Source of the DNA: Melioribacteraceae bacterium
GTDB taxonomy: Bacteria > Bacteroidota > Ignavibacteria > Ignavibacteriales > Melioribacteraceae
NCBI GenBank assembly: GCA_023230485.1
Contig: JALNXG010000074.1
Span: 1 to 17,782 of the forward strand
Length of the DNA: 17,782 bases
Direction: 5' to 3'
Positions 1 to 8,408 of this stretch are shown here, in pieces (position 1 is the stretch's first letter; each line of letters begins with the position of its first letter). The translations under genes were made by a program, and so were the position numbers. Below the pieces are notes generated by a model that saw only the letters and a program-made list of their open reading frames with translations, was not told where the DNA came from and did no database searches.

Positions 1-1
1 A

Positions 2-3000
2 GACTTAAGCGGAAGAACTCTTTCGGGACAGACGACCGAAGCATTTTGGATTTCATTAGCTCACACAAAAAATTTATTAAGCATCGGACTTAATTGCGCC
101 CTCGGTCCTAAGCAGATGCGTGCTTATGTGGAAGAACTTTCTAATATTGCCGATGTTTTCGTTAGTCTTTATCCAAATGCGGGACTTCCAAATGCATTTG
201 GCGGATATGATGAATCCCCTACCGATATGCAGGTGGTATTGGAAGAATATGCAGAAAGTGGCTTCGTTAATATAATCGGCGGATGTTGTGGTACAACGCC
301 TGAACATATAAAAGCCTTTGCAAAGATACCTGCAAAATTTCCACCACGAATAATTCCCTATATAGCTCCCACATTGAGACTAAGCGGCTTAGAGCCATTG
401 ATTTTCCGAAGTGATATGAATTTTGTAAATATCGGTGAAAGGACAAACGTAACCGGATCGAAAAAATTTGCTCGATTAATAAAAACCGGACAATTTGACG
501 AAGCACTTTCTATTGCACGTGAACAAGTGGAAAACGGAGCACAAGTAATTGATATAAATATGGATGAAGGAATGATTAATTCGGAAGAAGTGATGGTTCG
601 CTTCCTTAATTTAATTGCTTCCGAGCCTGATATATCAAGAGTACCGATTATGCTCGATTCATCTAAATGGAGCGTATTAGAAGCAGGACTTAAATGCCTT
701 CAAGGGAAAGGAATTGTAAATTCCATTAGTATGAAAGAGGGAGAAGAACAATTTAAAGAACACGCCGCTTTAGTAAGAAAATATGGTGCGGCTGTCATTG
801 TAATGGCATTTGATGAAAAAGGACAGGCTGATACTTACGAAAGAAAAATAAATATCTGCAAAAGAGCATATACTATTTTAACGGAAGAACTAAATTTCCC
901 TCCACAGGATATTATATTCGATCCAAATATTTTTGCAATCGCAACCGGTATTGAAGAACATAATAATTATGCACTTGATTATCTGAATGCAACTGAATGG
1001 ATTAAAAAGAATCTTCCTTATGCAAAGGTTTCAGGCGGTGTGAGCAACCTTTCATTTTCATTCAGAGGAAATGATGATGTGCGCGAAGCAATGCATTCCG
1101 CCTTTCTTTATTATGCAGTAAAAGCCGGTATGGATATGGGTATTGTTAATGCAGGACAGTTGGCAGTTTATGCAGAGATTAAAAAAGATTTATTAAAACT
1201 CGTTGAAGATGTAATTCTAAATAGATGTGATGATGCCACGGAAAAGCTAACTGAATATGCTAATCAAAATTTATCGAGCGAAAAAACAAAAGCTGAGGAA
1301 TTAGAATGGCGTTCTCTTCCTCTCGAAGAAAGAATTTCTCATTCATTAGTAAAAGGTATTACCGAATATATCGACACTGATATCAATGAGGCAATTAAAA
1401 AATATCCTAAGCCGCTCGAAATTATCGAAGGACCTTTAATGGCGGGTATGAGCGTAGTGGGTGATCTTTTTGGTGCGGGGAAGATGTTTCTTCCGCAAGT
1501 GGTAAAGTCCGCACGAGTAATGAAAAAAGCTGTCGCCATTATTACTCCATTTATTGAATTGGATAAAGATTCTAAAACAACTTCTGCAGGTACTATTCTA
1601 CTTGCAACAGTTAAAGGCGATGTTCATGATATAGGTAAAAATATTGTTGGTGTAGTCTTAAGTTGTAATGGATTCAAGATTATCGATCTTGGTGTAATGG
1701 TTAATTCTAATAAAATATTGGAAGCCGCTCGCGAAAACAATGTTGATGCTATCGGTTTAAGCGGTCTTATTACTCCATCATTAGATGAAATGGTTCACGT
1801 GGCTCAAGAGATGGAGCGCGAAGGTTTTACTATCCCACTTTTAATTGGAGGTGCCACTACTTCACGGGTTCATACTGCAGTAAAAATAGCTCCTAAATAT
1901 TCCAATACAGCAGTTCACGTATTAGATGCTTCAAGGAGTGTAGGCGTAATTAGTAATCTCTTAAATGCAAAAACGAACAAAGAATTTTCTAAAGTAATCG
2001 CAGAAGATTACGAAAAACTAAGAGAAGAACATTATAAGAAAAATATTAATAGAGATTATCTATCCTTAGAAGCAGCGCGGAATAATAAATTAGTAATCGA
2101 TTGGGATAATTATTCACCGCCTAAGCCTAATTCTATTGGTGTTTTTAATTTCAATAGTTATCCTTTGGAAGAGATAGAAAAATATATCGATTGGTCTCCA
2201 TTCTTTCATGTATGGGAATTGAAAGGAAAATATCCTGCCATTCTTAAAAACGAAAAATATGGCGATGAACCGCAGAAATTATTTGATAATGCGAATACTT
2301 TACTCGATAGAATAATTAATGAAAAATTATTAACAGCGAATGGAATGGCTGCAATATTCCCTGCCAATTCGATTGATGATGATATAGAAATATATACAGA
2401 TGAATCTCGTTCTGAAATAAAAGCGATTTTTCATACAATCAGACAGCAGAAGAATAAACCTGAAAGCGTTCCGAATTATGCTTTATCAGATTATATCGCT
2501 CCTAAGGAATCAAGTAAAAAGGATTATCTCGGTTTCTTTGCAGTTACCGCCGGCATTGGAATTGAAAAATTAATTGAGGAGTTTACTCTCGATAATGATG
2601 ACTATAATATTATTATGGTTAAGGCGATTGCAGATCGATTGGCAGAAGCATTTGCTGAATTATTACATGCAAAATATCGAAATGAAATTTATGGTTATGC
2701 AAAAGATAATTTAAGTAATGATGAATTGATAGAAGAGAAATATCAGGGTATAAGACCGGCACCGGGATATCCATCACAACCGGATCATACAGAAAAATTA
2801 ATTATGTGGAGTATCTTGGATATTGAGAACCAGACAGGAATCAGATTGACCGAAAGTCTTGCTATGTTCCCTGCATCTTCTGTTTCAGGTTTATACTTTG
2901 CTCATCCTGATGCAAAATATATTGCAACGGGAAAAATAAATAAAGATCAAGTGGAAGACTATGCAAAAAGAAAAGGATTATCAATTGACGAGGCTGAAAG

Positions 3001-3028
3001 ATGGCTATCACCGGTTCTGAATTATTAA
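2..3028 (+). CDS. metH: Cobalamin-dependent methionine synthase MetH (5' end outside window)
   Basis: MetH transfers a methyl group from methyltetrahydrofolate through cob(I)alamin to homocysteine, in the cytoplasm. The reading frame is open from base 2 and already reads SGRTLSGQTTEAF, typical of the homocysteine domain. The true start therefore lies upstream, and the ATG at 116 is internal. 1008 codons are present against about 1230 in E. coli, so roughly 220 residues are missing. Domains in order: the homocysteine/Zn domain end, with the Zn ligand Cys of GLNCALG at 95-97 and the Cys pair of GGCCGTTPEH at 284-289; the pterin-binding domain (NVGERTNVTGS-like, about 420-1200); the B12 cap and Rossmann domains, with GDVHDIGKN carrying the lower-ligand His at 1625-1627; and the AdoMet activation domain, with RPAPGYP at 2753-2773. 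All modules look intact. The last 28 bases overlap the next gene, suggesting coupling. No cobalamin riboswitch is visible because the 5' region is absent. Confidence 0.98.
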   Translation, partial: DLSGRTLSGQTTEAFWISLAHTKNLLSIGLNCALGPKQMRAYVEELSNIADVFVSLYPNAGLPNAFGGYDESPTDMQVVLEEYAESGFVNIIGGCCGTTPEHIKAFAKIPAKFPPRIIPYIAPTLRLSGLEPLIFRSDMNFVNIGERTNVTGSKKFARLIKTGQFDEALSIAREQVENGAQVIDINMDEGMINSEEVMVRFLNLIASEPDISRVPIMLDSSKWSVLEAGLKCLQGKGIVNSISMKEGEEQFKEHAALVRKYGAAVIVMAFDEKGQADTYERKINICKRAYTILTEELNFPPQDIIFDPNIFAIATGIEEHNNYALDYLNATEWIKKNLPYAKVSGGVSNLSFSFRGNDDVREAMHSAFLYYAVKAGMDMGIVNAGQLAVYAEIKKDLLKLVEDVILNRCDDATEKLTEYANQNLSSEKTKAEELEWRSLPLEERISHSLVKGITEYIDTDINEAIKKYPKPLEIIEGPLMAGMSVVGDLFGAGKMFLPQVVKSARVMKKAVAIITPFIELDKDSKTTSAGTILLATVKGDVHDIGKNIVGVVLSCNGFKIIDLGVMVNSNKILEAARENNVDAIGLSGLITPSLDEMVHVAQEMEREGFTIPLLIGGATTSRVHTAVKIAPKYSNTAVHVLDASRSVGVISNLLNAKTNKEFSKVIAEDYEKLREEHYKKNINRDYLSLEAARNNKLVIDWDNYSPPKPNSIGVFNFNSYPLEEIEKYIDWSPFFHVWELKGKYPAILKNEKYGDEPQKLFDNANTLLDRIINEKLLTANGMAAIFPANSIDDDIEIYTDESRSEIKAIFHTIRQQKNKPESVPNYALSDYIAPKESSKKDYLGFFAVTAGIGIEKLIEEFTLDNDDYNIIMVKAIADRLAEAFAELLHAKYRNEIYGYAKDNLSNDELIEEKYQGIRPAPGYPSQPDHTEKLIMWSILDIENQTGIRLTESLAMFPASSVSGLYFAHPDAKYIATGKINKDQVEDYAKRKGLSIDEAERWLSPVLNY

Positions 3029-4452
3029 TAGCGGATTTACTAGAAAAAATAAATAAAGAATGCATTGCATTTTTTGGTAAAAAATTCGATAAGATTTCTT
3101 CGCTCCCATTATCCGCCTCTGCACGCAGATATTATCGTATATATGTCGATAAGAAAAATTATCTCGCAGCTTATAATAATGATATAAGAGAGAATGATGC
3201 TTTTTTTTATTTTACAAAATTATTCTTTTTTAATAAGTTAAACGTCCCGCAGCTATTTCATATAAGCGAAGATAAAACTATATATATTATTGAGGATTTA
3301 GGGAACGATACTCTTTATTCATCGGTAGTTAAAACTAATTTCGAGCCGGAATTTATTCTACGCAATTATAAAATTGCTCTTAATAAATTAATTCAATTCC
3401 AATTGCTTGATACAGAAAAAATCGATTTTGAGAAATGTTATCCAAGAGAATCTTTCGACTATCAATCTATATTATGGGACTTGAATTATTTTAAGTATTA
3501 TTTCCTGAAATTAGTGAACGTTTCTTTTGACGAACAATTATTGGAAAATGATTTTAATACCCTGATTAATATTATCATGAGTATAAAGAATGATTATTTT
3601 ATGTTCCGAGATTTTCAATCACGCAATATAATGGTTAAGGATAGTGAATTATATTTTATTGATTATCAAGGTGGAAGACGCGGACCTCTTCAGTATGATG
3701 TTGCTTCACTTTTATTCGATGCTAAGGCAAATCTAACAAATGGAACTAAATCATATTTATTAGAATATTATTTATCTGTGGCGGCTAGTTATGAGACCAT
3801 CGATAATGAACAATTTAAATCAGATTATTATTATGTTGCTTTAATCAGATTACTTCAGGCATTCGGGGCTTATGGTTATAGAGGTTATTTTGAAAGGAAG
3901 GAACATTTCTTAAAAAGCATTCCTTATGCGCTTAATAATCTGGATTTTATTATATCAAAACTTCCGAGTGATAATCCGATTTCTTATTTGATATCGGTTA
4001 TAAGTAAAATGAAAGATTCAGAAGATGTAGCTAAATTTTTATTTAAAGAAAAAAAAGAGACAAAATTGAAAATACAATTAACAAGTTTTTCCTATAAGAA
4101 AGGTATTCCTGTAGATGAATCTGAAAATGGAGGCGGATTTGTTTTCGATTGCAGATGCCTCTATAATCCGGGGAGACAAGAAGAATTTAAAATGCTTTGT
4201 GGTAAAGACCAACCGGTAATTGATTTTTTAGAAAGTGATCCAAAAGTGGAACGATTCAAATCAAACGTATTCTCAATTATAGATCAAGCAGTTGATAATT
4301 ATATTGAAAGAGGATTTGATCACCTGATGATAAATTTTGGTTGCACAGGCGGTCAACATCGTTCGGTTTATTTCGCAGAGAAAACTAAAGCACATTTATT
4401 AGAAAAATATGGGTTTGCTTCTGAATTAACTCATACAAATCTTCCGCAATGA
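3001..4452 (+). CDS. APH-fold sugar kinase-like protein fused to a RapZ C-terminal domain
   Basis: Two domains are visible in 483 residues. Residues about 1-330 resemble the aminoglycoside phosphotransferase/choline kinase fold, close to AmgK, the anomeric MurNAc/GlcNAc kinase. The catalytic loop is FRDFQSRN at 202-209 (catalytic Asp204, Asn209; an aromatic residue replaces the usual His). The metal-binding motif is IDYQGGRRGP from 220 (Asp221), followed by YDVASLL. Residues about 355-483 match the C-terminal domain of RapZ: SFSYKKGIPVD, FDCR, NPG, GKDQPV and GCTGGQHRS at 447-455. The N-terminal Walker A NTPase domain of RapZ is absent. In E. coli RapZ the C-terminal domain binds glucosamine-6-phosphate and RNA. 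Here the very end lacks the basic tail. The ATG at 3001 is the only plausible start and lies inside metH with a weak GAAAG upstream. The MurU-like gene follows by ATGA overlap, supporting an amino-sugar salvage role (inference). Substrate not proven. Confidence 0.85.
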   Translation: MAITGSELLIADLLEKINKECIAFFGKKFDKISSLPLSASARRYYRIYVDKKNYLAAYNNDIRENDAFFYFTKLFFFNKLNVPQLFHISEDKTIYIIEDLGNDTLYSSVVKTNFEPEFILRNYKIALNKLIQFQLLDTEKIDFEKCYPRESFDYQSILWDLNYFKYYFLKLVNVSFDEQLLENDFNTLINIIMSIKNDYFMFRDFQSRNIMVKDSELYFIDYQGGRRGPLQYDVASLLFDAKANLTNGTKSYLLEYYLSVAASYETIDNEQFKSDYYYVALIRLLQAFGAYGYRGYFERKEHFLKSIPYALNNLDFIISKLPSDNPISYLISVISKMKDSEDVAKFLFKEKKETKLKIQLTSFSYKKGIPVDESENGGGFVFDCRCLYNPGRQEEFKMLCGKDQPVIDFLESDPKVERFKSNVFSIIDQAVDNYIERGFDHLMINFGCTGGQHRSVYFAEKTKAHLLEKYGFASELTHTNLPQ

Positions 4453-5174
4453 AAGCCCTAATTCTCTCTGCCGGATATGGTACGAGGTTAAAACCTATTA
4501 CTGATAAAATTCCAAAAGCTTTAGTTAAGGTAAATGGAATAGTGAACTTAGAGCGCATAATCCAGCATTTAATAAATAATGACGTTTCAGAGATAATAAT
4601 CAATGTTCATCATTTTGCTGAACAAATAATTAGTTTTTTAAAGGCAAAGAATAATTTTGGTATTAGAATTGAGATTTCGCACGAGGTAAATCGCCCTTTA
4701 GATACAGGCGGAGGACTAAAAAAAGTCGCTTCGTTCTTTGATGATGAGAAACCGTTCATAGTGCAGAATGTTGATATTATTACTGATATTAATTTTAATG
4801 ATATGCTCGAATACCATAATAGTAAAAGTGCAATAGCCACTTTAGCCATATTAGAAAGAAGTTCATCACGTTATCTACTATTTAATGAAGAGCTTTATCT
4901 ATGCGGATGGGAGAATATTAAAACCGGCGAAAAAATTATTCCCATCGAAGGAAATTTAAAGCAGTACGCATTCAGTGGAATACAAATTCTATCCCCTGAT
5001 ATTTTTAATTATTTACCTTGTAGTGATGTTTTCTCTTTAATTACTACTTATCTCGAAGTTATAAAAATTAAAAAAATTATCGGCTACAATCATTCACAGA
5101 ATTATTGGTTCGATATTGGGGATATAAATAAATTAAATGAAGCAGAAAATTATCTAAAACATAAGGGGGAGTAA
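4449..5174 (+). CDS. MurU-like sugar-1-phosphate nucleotidyltransferase
   Basis: This 241-residue cytoplasmic protein has the nucleotidyltransferase fold that makes NDP-sugars from a sugar-1-phosphate and an NTP. The N-terminal signature LSAGYGTRLKPITDKIPKAL (residues 6-25) is the nucleotide-binding loop plus the PK motif. Further on are LDTGGGLKK (sugar/nucleotide pocket; MurU has LETGGG), a metal-binding Asp in QNVDIITD, FSGIQILSP, and a C-terminal YWFDIGDINKLNEAE like the WxDxGT..L..AE end of MurU. It lacks the C-terminal hexapeptide acyltransferase domain of GlmU, and its length is close to that of MurU (about 223). The start overlaps the kinase stop as ATGA with no SD, so it is probably translationally coupled. 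Together the two genes would form an AmgK-MurU-type route to UDP-MurNAc or another NDP-sugar (inference). Mannose-1-phosphate guanylyltransferase-like activity is the main alternative. Confidence 0.85.
   Translation: MKALILSAGYGTRLKPITDKIPKALVKVNGIVNLERIIQHLINNDVSEIIINVHHFAEQIISFLKAKNNFGIRIEISHEVNRPLDTGGGLKKVASFFDDEKPFIVQNVDIITDINFNDMLEYHNSKSAIATLAILERSSSRYLLFNEELYLCGWENIKTGEKIIPIEGNLKQYAFSGIQILSPDIFNYLPCSDVFSLITTYLEVIKIKKIIGYNHSQNYWFDIGDINKLNEAENYLKHKGE
5162..5172 (+). promoter_or_regulatory. Strong Shine-Dalgarno overlapping the upstream stop codon
   Basis: AAGGGGGAG lies just before and into the TAA of the nucleotidyltransferase gene, with the next ATG at 5176. It is one of the clearest SD sites in the window and fixes the start of the secreted hydrolase. 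The one-base gap between the genes implies a shared mRNA. Confidence 0.6.
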
Positions 5175-5175
5175 A

Positions 5176-7041
5176 ATGAGAAAACTCGTTTTTCTAATTG
5201 TCTTTGTTGTTGCTATATCTTCCTGCTACCCGCAAGGTAGCACATTCTTAAAAGATAACTATTCTAAAAAAGAATATATGATAGAGATGAGAGACGGAGT
5301 AAAATTATTTACTGCTGTTTATTCACCAAAAGATCAATCTAAGAAATATCCAATGATTATGCAACGAACACCATATCGAGCCGGTCCTTATGGGGAAGAC
5401 AAATTCCCGAACCAATTTGGTCCATCTTCACAATTTGATAAGGATGGATTTATTTTTGTTTTTCAAGATGTTAGAGGTAAATTTATGTCCGAAGGCGAAT
5501 ACGTAAATATGCGTCCCTACATTCCAAATAAAAAAAATAAAACCGATATTGACGAGAATACAGATACTTACGATTCTATCGATTGGTTAGTAAAGAACGT
5601 TGCAAATAATAATGGTAACGTTGGTATATGGGGCATTTCATATCCCGGATTTTATGCAATTATGTCTGCAATTGATGCCCATCCTGCATTGAAAGCAGTC
5701 TCTCCGCAAGCTCCAATTTCTGATTGGTTCGTGGGCGATGATATGCATCATAATGGAGCGTTCAGTTTGCTGATGGCGTTTAATTTTTTCAATTCTTTTG
5801 ATCTTCCAAGGACTGTACCTTCACAAGATTGGCAGAGAGGCGTTAGTTATGATTCCCCTGATGCATATAAATTTTTTATGAATCTCGGACCATTGAAAAA
5901 TATAAATGCTAAATATTATAATAATATAAGACCATTTTGGAATCAGGTAATGCAGAATGAAGTTTATAATTCATTTTGGCAATCAAGAAACATTTTACCA
6001 CATCTAAAGAATATTAAACCTGCAGTTTTAATCGTGGGCGGCTGGTTCGATGCAGAAGATCTGTACGGACCCCTTAATATTTATAAGACAATAGAAAAAA
6101 ATGATCCCAATGCAAACAGTTCAATCATTATGGGTCCTTGGGTGCATGGCGGTTGGTCGAGAGGAGACGGAGAAAAGCTTGGTGATATTTCTTTCGATTC
6201 CAAAACAGGTGCTTATTATAACGATAGTATTATTTATCCATTTTTTAATTATTATCTAAAAGGAATCGGCGAAAACAAAATTGCAGAAGCCACAGTATTC
6301 CGCACAGGTGAAAATAAGTGGTATAAATTTGATAAATATCCAGCCACTACAAAAGTTGATACTCTGTTTTTCGCAGGCAATGAAAAGCTACTTCCAAAAT
6401 TATCCGGTGTAACTAAAGATAAAAAGGGTTTTGTAGAATATGTTAATGATCCGGCTAATCCTGTTCCTTATACAGCAACATTCCAAGATTCAAGAGGATT
6501 TTATAATCGTACTTTTATGATCGAAGATCAGAGATTTGCATCTACTCGTCCCGATGTAGTTGAGTTTGAAACTGATATTTTAGGAAACGATTTAGAATTA
6601 GCAGGTCCTATTACAGCAAACCTATTTGTATCGACTTCAGGAACAGATTCGGATTGGTTAGTCAAAATCATTGATGTTTATCCAGATACTAGCAGTTCGA
6701 AAAAAATCGAAGGTGTAACGGTTGAGTTTGGTAATTACAATCAGTTAGTCCGCTATGAAATGATGCGTGGTAAATTCCGGAACAATAAAGAGAACCCTGA
6801 ACCGTTCAAACCAAATGAACCTACACTTGTAAAAATTAATTTGAATGATGTTAATCATACTTTCAAAGCGGGGCATAAATTAAAAGTGCAGATACAAAGC
6901 AGTTTCTTTCCATTCTTTGATCGGAATCCAAATAAATTTATGAACGTCAGAGAAGCAAATGAAGAAGATTTTCAAAAAGTAAATAATCGTGTTTATTTTT
7001 CTAAAAAATATCCATCATCAATTAATTTTTACGCAAACTAA
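5176..7041 (+). CDS. Secreted CocE/NonD-family hydrolase, alpha-amino-acid ester hydrolase-like
   Basis: This is a 621-residue alpha/beta hydrolase of the X-Pro dipeptidyl-peptidase S15/CocE family, whose members cleave esters or amides of alpha-amino acids, beta-lactam side chains or cocaine. The first 16 residues are a hydrophobic signal followed by Cys17 in AISSC, a plausible though not ideal lipobox, so the protein is exported and possibly a lipoprotein. The catalytic residues are recognisable: Ser155 in GISYPG, Asp292 in GGWFDAED and His324 in GPWVHGG. The Ser-Asp and Asp-His spacings (137 and 32) closely match characterised alpha-amino-acid ester hydrolases. The C-terminal third (from about 430) is the jelly-roll domain of the family, with a typical late FKAGHKLKVQIQSSFFP segment. 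It follows the nucleotidyltransferase by one base and precedes the YhcH gene by 9 nt. Whether it acts on peptides, cell-wall-derived compounds or xenobiotics cannot be told. Confidence 0.9.
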   Translation: MRKLVFLIVFVVAISSCYPQGSTFLKDNYSKKEYMIEMRDGVKLFTAVYSPKDQSKKYPMIMQRTPYRAGPYGEDKFPNQFGPSSQFDKDGFIFVFQDVRGKFMSEGEYVNMRPYIPNKKNKTDIDENTDTYDSIDWLVKNVANNNGNVGIWGISYPGFYAIMSAIDAHPALKAVSPQAPISDWFVGDDMHHNGAFSLLMAFNFFNSFDLPRTVPSQDWQRGVSYDSPDAYKFFMNLGPLKNINAKYYNNIRPFWNQVMQNEVYNSFWQSRNILPHLKNIKPAVLIVGGWFDAEDLYGPLNIYKTIEKNDPNANSSIIMGPWVHGGWSRGDGEKLGDISFDSKTGAYYNDSIIYPFFNYYLKGIGENKIAEATVFRTGENKWYKFDKYPATTKVDTLFFAGNEKLLPKLSGVTKDKKGFVEYVNDPANPVPYTATFQDSRGFYNRTFMIEDQRFASTRPDVVEFETDILGNDLELAGPITANLFVSTSGTDSDWLVKIIDVYPDTSSSKKIEGVTVEFGNYNQLVRYEMMRGKFRNNKENPEPFKPNEPTLVKINLNDVNHTFKAGHKLKVQIQSSFFPFFDRNPNKFMNVREANEEDFQKVNNRVYFSKKYPSSINFYAN

Positions 7042-7050
7042 GAGGATAAT

Positions 7051-7503
7051 ATGATTTACGACTTAATTAATAATAGCGATCTTTATTTAGCGATTAATCC
7101 GAACCTTGAAAAGGCATTTGATTTTTTACGTAAAAAAGATCTTTTTGCTTTAGAAATTGGCAAGCATGAAATCGATGGAGAAAATTCTTTTGCATTAGTA
7201 AGTGAATATAAATCAAAGGATTTATTGAATGGACGATGGGAAGCTCATAAAAATTATCTCGATATTCAATTGATTCTAAAGGGAAAAGAAAAATTTGGAT
7301 TTTCTAATTTAAAAGAGATGACTGCTGTGACAGCCGAATATTCAGTTGAAAATGATATAATGTTTTTTGAAGGAAGAGGAAATTTCCTTGAATTAACAGC
7401 GGGTTATTTTGTGATGGTTTTTCCGGGCGATTCTCATATGCCTGGAATTGATGCAGACGAAAAAACTGATGTAAGAAAAATTGTTGTGAAGGTTAAAATA
7501 TAA
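7051..7503 (+). CDS. YhcH/YjgK/YiaL (NanQ-like) cupin protein
   Basis: This 150-residue protein belongs to the YhcH/YjgK/YiaL (DUF386) family. Family members are beta-barrel proteins found in sugar-acid and sialic-acid operons, and E. coli YhcH (NanQ) is reported as a sialic acid anomerase. Visible family hallmarks are the N-terminal MIYDLI..., WEAHKNYLDIQ at 63-73 (Glu64 and His66 as likely metal ligands), and FPGDSHMPG at 124-132 (Asp127, His129). It is close to the usual family length (about 150-155). An AGAGGA-type SD (TAAGAGGAT, 7039-7047) overlaps the upstream stop and precedes the ATG by about 4 nt. As the last gene of the run with the kinase and nucleotidyltransferase, it could supply the anomer required by the kinase. 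That is inference from context only. Confidence 0.88.
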   Translation: MIYDLINNSDLYLAINPNLEKAFDFLRKKDLFALEIGKHEIDGENSFALVSEYKSKDLLNGRWEAHKNYLDIQLILKGKEKFGFSNLKEMTAVTAEYSVENDIMFFEGRGNFLELTAGYFVMVFPGDSHMPGIDADEKTDVRKIVVKVKI

Positions 7504-7512
7504 TCACAATTA

Positions 7513-7548
7513 AACTCCTCCCCTTACCTATCAGTCAGGGGAGGAATT
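7513..7548. terminator. Hairpin between convergent genes, probable bidirectional terminator
   Basis: The arms AACTCCTCCCC (7513-7523) and GGGGAGGAATT (7538-7548) pair over 11 positions with a single mismatch around a 14-nt loop. The hairpin fills the 53-nt gap between the YhcH gene and the convergent FKBP gene. There is no clean T-run on either side, only AT-rich sequence, so efficiency is uncertain. Confidence 0.6.
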
Positions 7549-7556
7549 AATAATAA

Positions 7557-8258
7557 TTATTTTACTATCTCTAATAATTCTACTTCAAAAACTAATGCTG
7601 AGTTTGGTCCAATCATTTGACCGGCACCGTTTTCGCCATAAGCTAATTCAGCAGGAATAAATAATTCCCATTTATCGCCCACTTTCATTAATTGAAGAGC
7701 TTCTGTCCATCCTTTAATTACTTGGTTTACACCAAATTCAGTTGGTTCGCCTCTTTTATATGAGCTATCAAATTCTTCACCTGTAATTAATGTTCCTTTA
7801 TAGTGTACTTTTACTTTATCGGTTGCAAGAGGAGAGACACCGGTACCAGTAGTAATCACTTTATACTGAAGACCGTCAGGAAGAACTGTTACACCTTCCT
7901 TTTGTTTATTTGCTTCTAAAAATGCTTGGCTAAGTGCTGCATTTTTCTCTTTTAATTCATTTACTACTGCATTTCTTTTAGACATAATTTTATTATTAAA
8001 AGTGGTCATCACTTTATTCATATCTTCTTCTGCCATAATCGAAGTATGGTTTACCATAGCATCTTTAATACCCTCAACAACTGCCTCATAATTTAAATCA
8101 AAACTTGGATCTGAAAGATTTTTACCGATACTCTGACCAATACTATAACTAATACTATCTTGTTCTGAAACTAACTTCATTTTTTGTTCCTTTTTTGTTT
8201 GAGCATTTAATGTGATTGTCATTAGTAAAATAACAACAAATATTTTAAAGAATTTCAT
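7557..8258 (-). CDS. Secreted FKBP-type peptidyl-prolyl cis-trans isomerase (FkpA/Mip-like)
   Basis: This protein catalyses prolyl isomerisation and probably acts as a periplasmic folding factor. I choose the ATG at 8258 (233 residues) because AGGAG at 8264-8268 sits 5 nt upstream and the protein then opens with a standard signal peptide, MKFFKIFVVILLMTITLNA, cleaved before Gln20. An in-frame ATG at 8294 would add 12 hydrophilic residues and lacks an SD. Residues about 25-115 form the helical FKBP_N dimerisation domain (YSIGQSIGKNL..., repeated Lys/Glu-rich helices). Residues about 125-233 are the FKBP domain, with VKVHYKGTL, GEEFDSSY, VIKGWTEAL, ELFIPAELAYG and a final VFEVELLEI carrying the usual hydrophobic pocket residues. 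It converges with the YhcH gene across a hairpin. It lies 150 nt downstream of the polyferredoxin gene and probably has its own promoter. Confidence 0.95.
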   Translation of the reverse strand: MKFFKIFVVILLMTITLNAQTKKEQKMKLVSEQDSISYSIGQSIGKNLSDPSFDLNYEAVVEGIKDAMVNHTSIMAEEDMNKVMTTFNNKIMSKRNAVVNELKEKNAALSQAFLEANKQKEGVTVLPDGLQYKVITTGTGVSPLATDKVKVHYKGTLITGEEFDSSYKRGEPTEFGVNQVIKGWTEALQLMKVGDKWELFIPAELAYGENGAGQMIGPNSALVFEVELLEIVK

Positions 8259-8263
8259 TGCAA

Positions 8264-8311
8264 CTCCTGCTGATCTGCATGATTTATGAAACAATTAATT
8301 AATTTTTACAA
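8264..8311 (-). promoter_or_regulatory. Possible sigma70-type promoter and RBS of the FKBP gene
   Basis: Reading the minus strand, TTGTAA (8306-8311) is separated by 17 nt from CATAAA (8283-8288), 4/6 matches each to the -35 and -10 consensus. The AGGAG ribosome site (8264-8268) follows. In a sequence this AT-rich, such boxes arise by chance, so only the RBS is firm. Confidence 0.35.
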
Positions 8312-8408
8312 ATAAGAAAATTAATTTACGAATATTTATCGCAAGTATTTTCAAAAAATAATACCATTAATTACAGGAATAAGTTCCCTAACATATTAAG
8401 TTGGTTAA

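Noticed and set aside
116..3028. Start of the methionine synthase gene at the ATG at 116
   Set aside because: The frame is open upstream to base 2 and encodes conserved MetH residues (SGRTLSGQTTEAF, GLNCALG) before this Met, so the gene is cut by the window edge, not started at 116.
8259..8294. Longer FKBP start at 8294
   Set aside because: The 12 extra residues would precede and mask a normal signal peptide, and the perfect AGGAG sits just before the ATG at 8258.
8369..8400. Possible terminator hairpin after the polyferredoxin gene (AGGGAACTTATTCCT on the minus strand)
   Set aside because: Only five pairs with a bulge, and the T-rich stretch lies more than 10 nt away.
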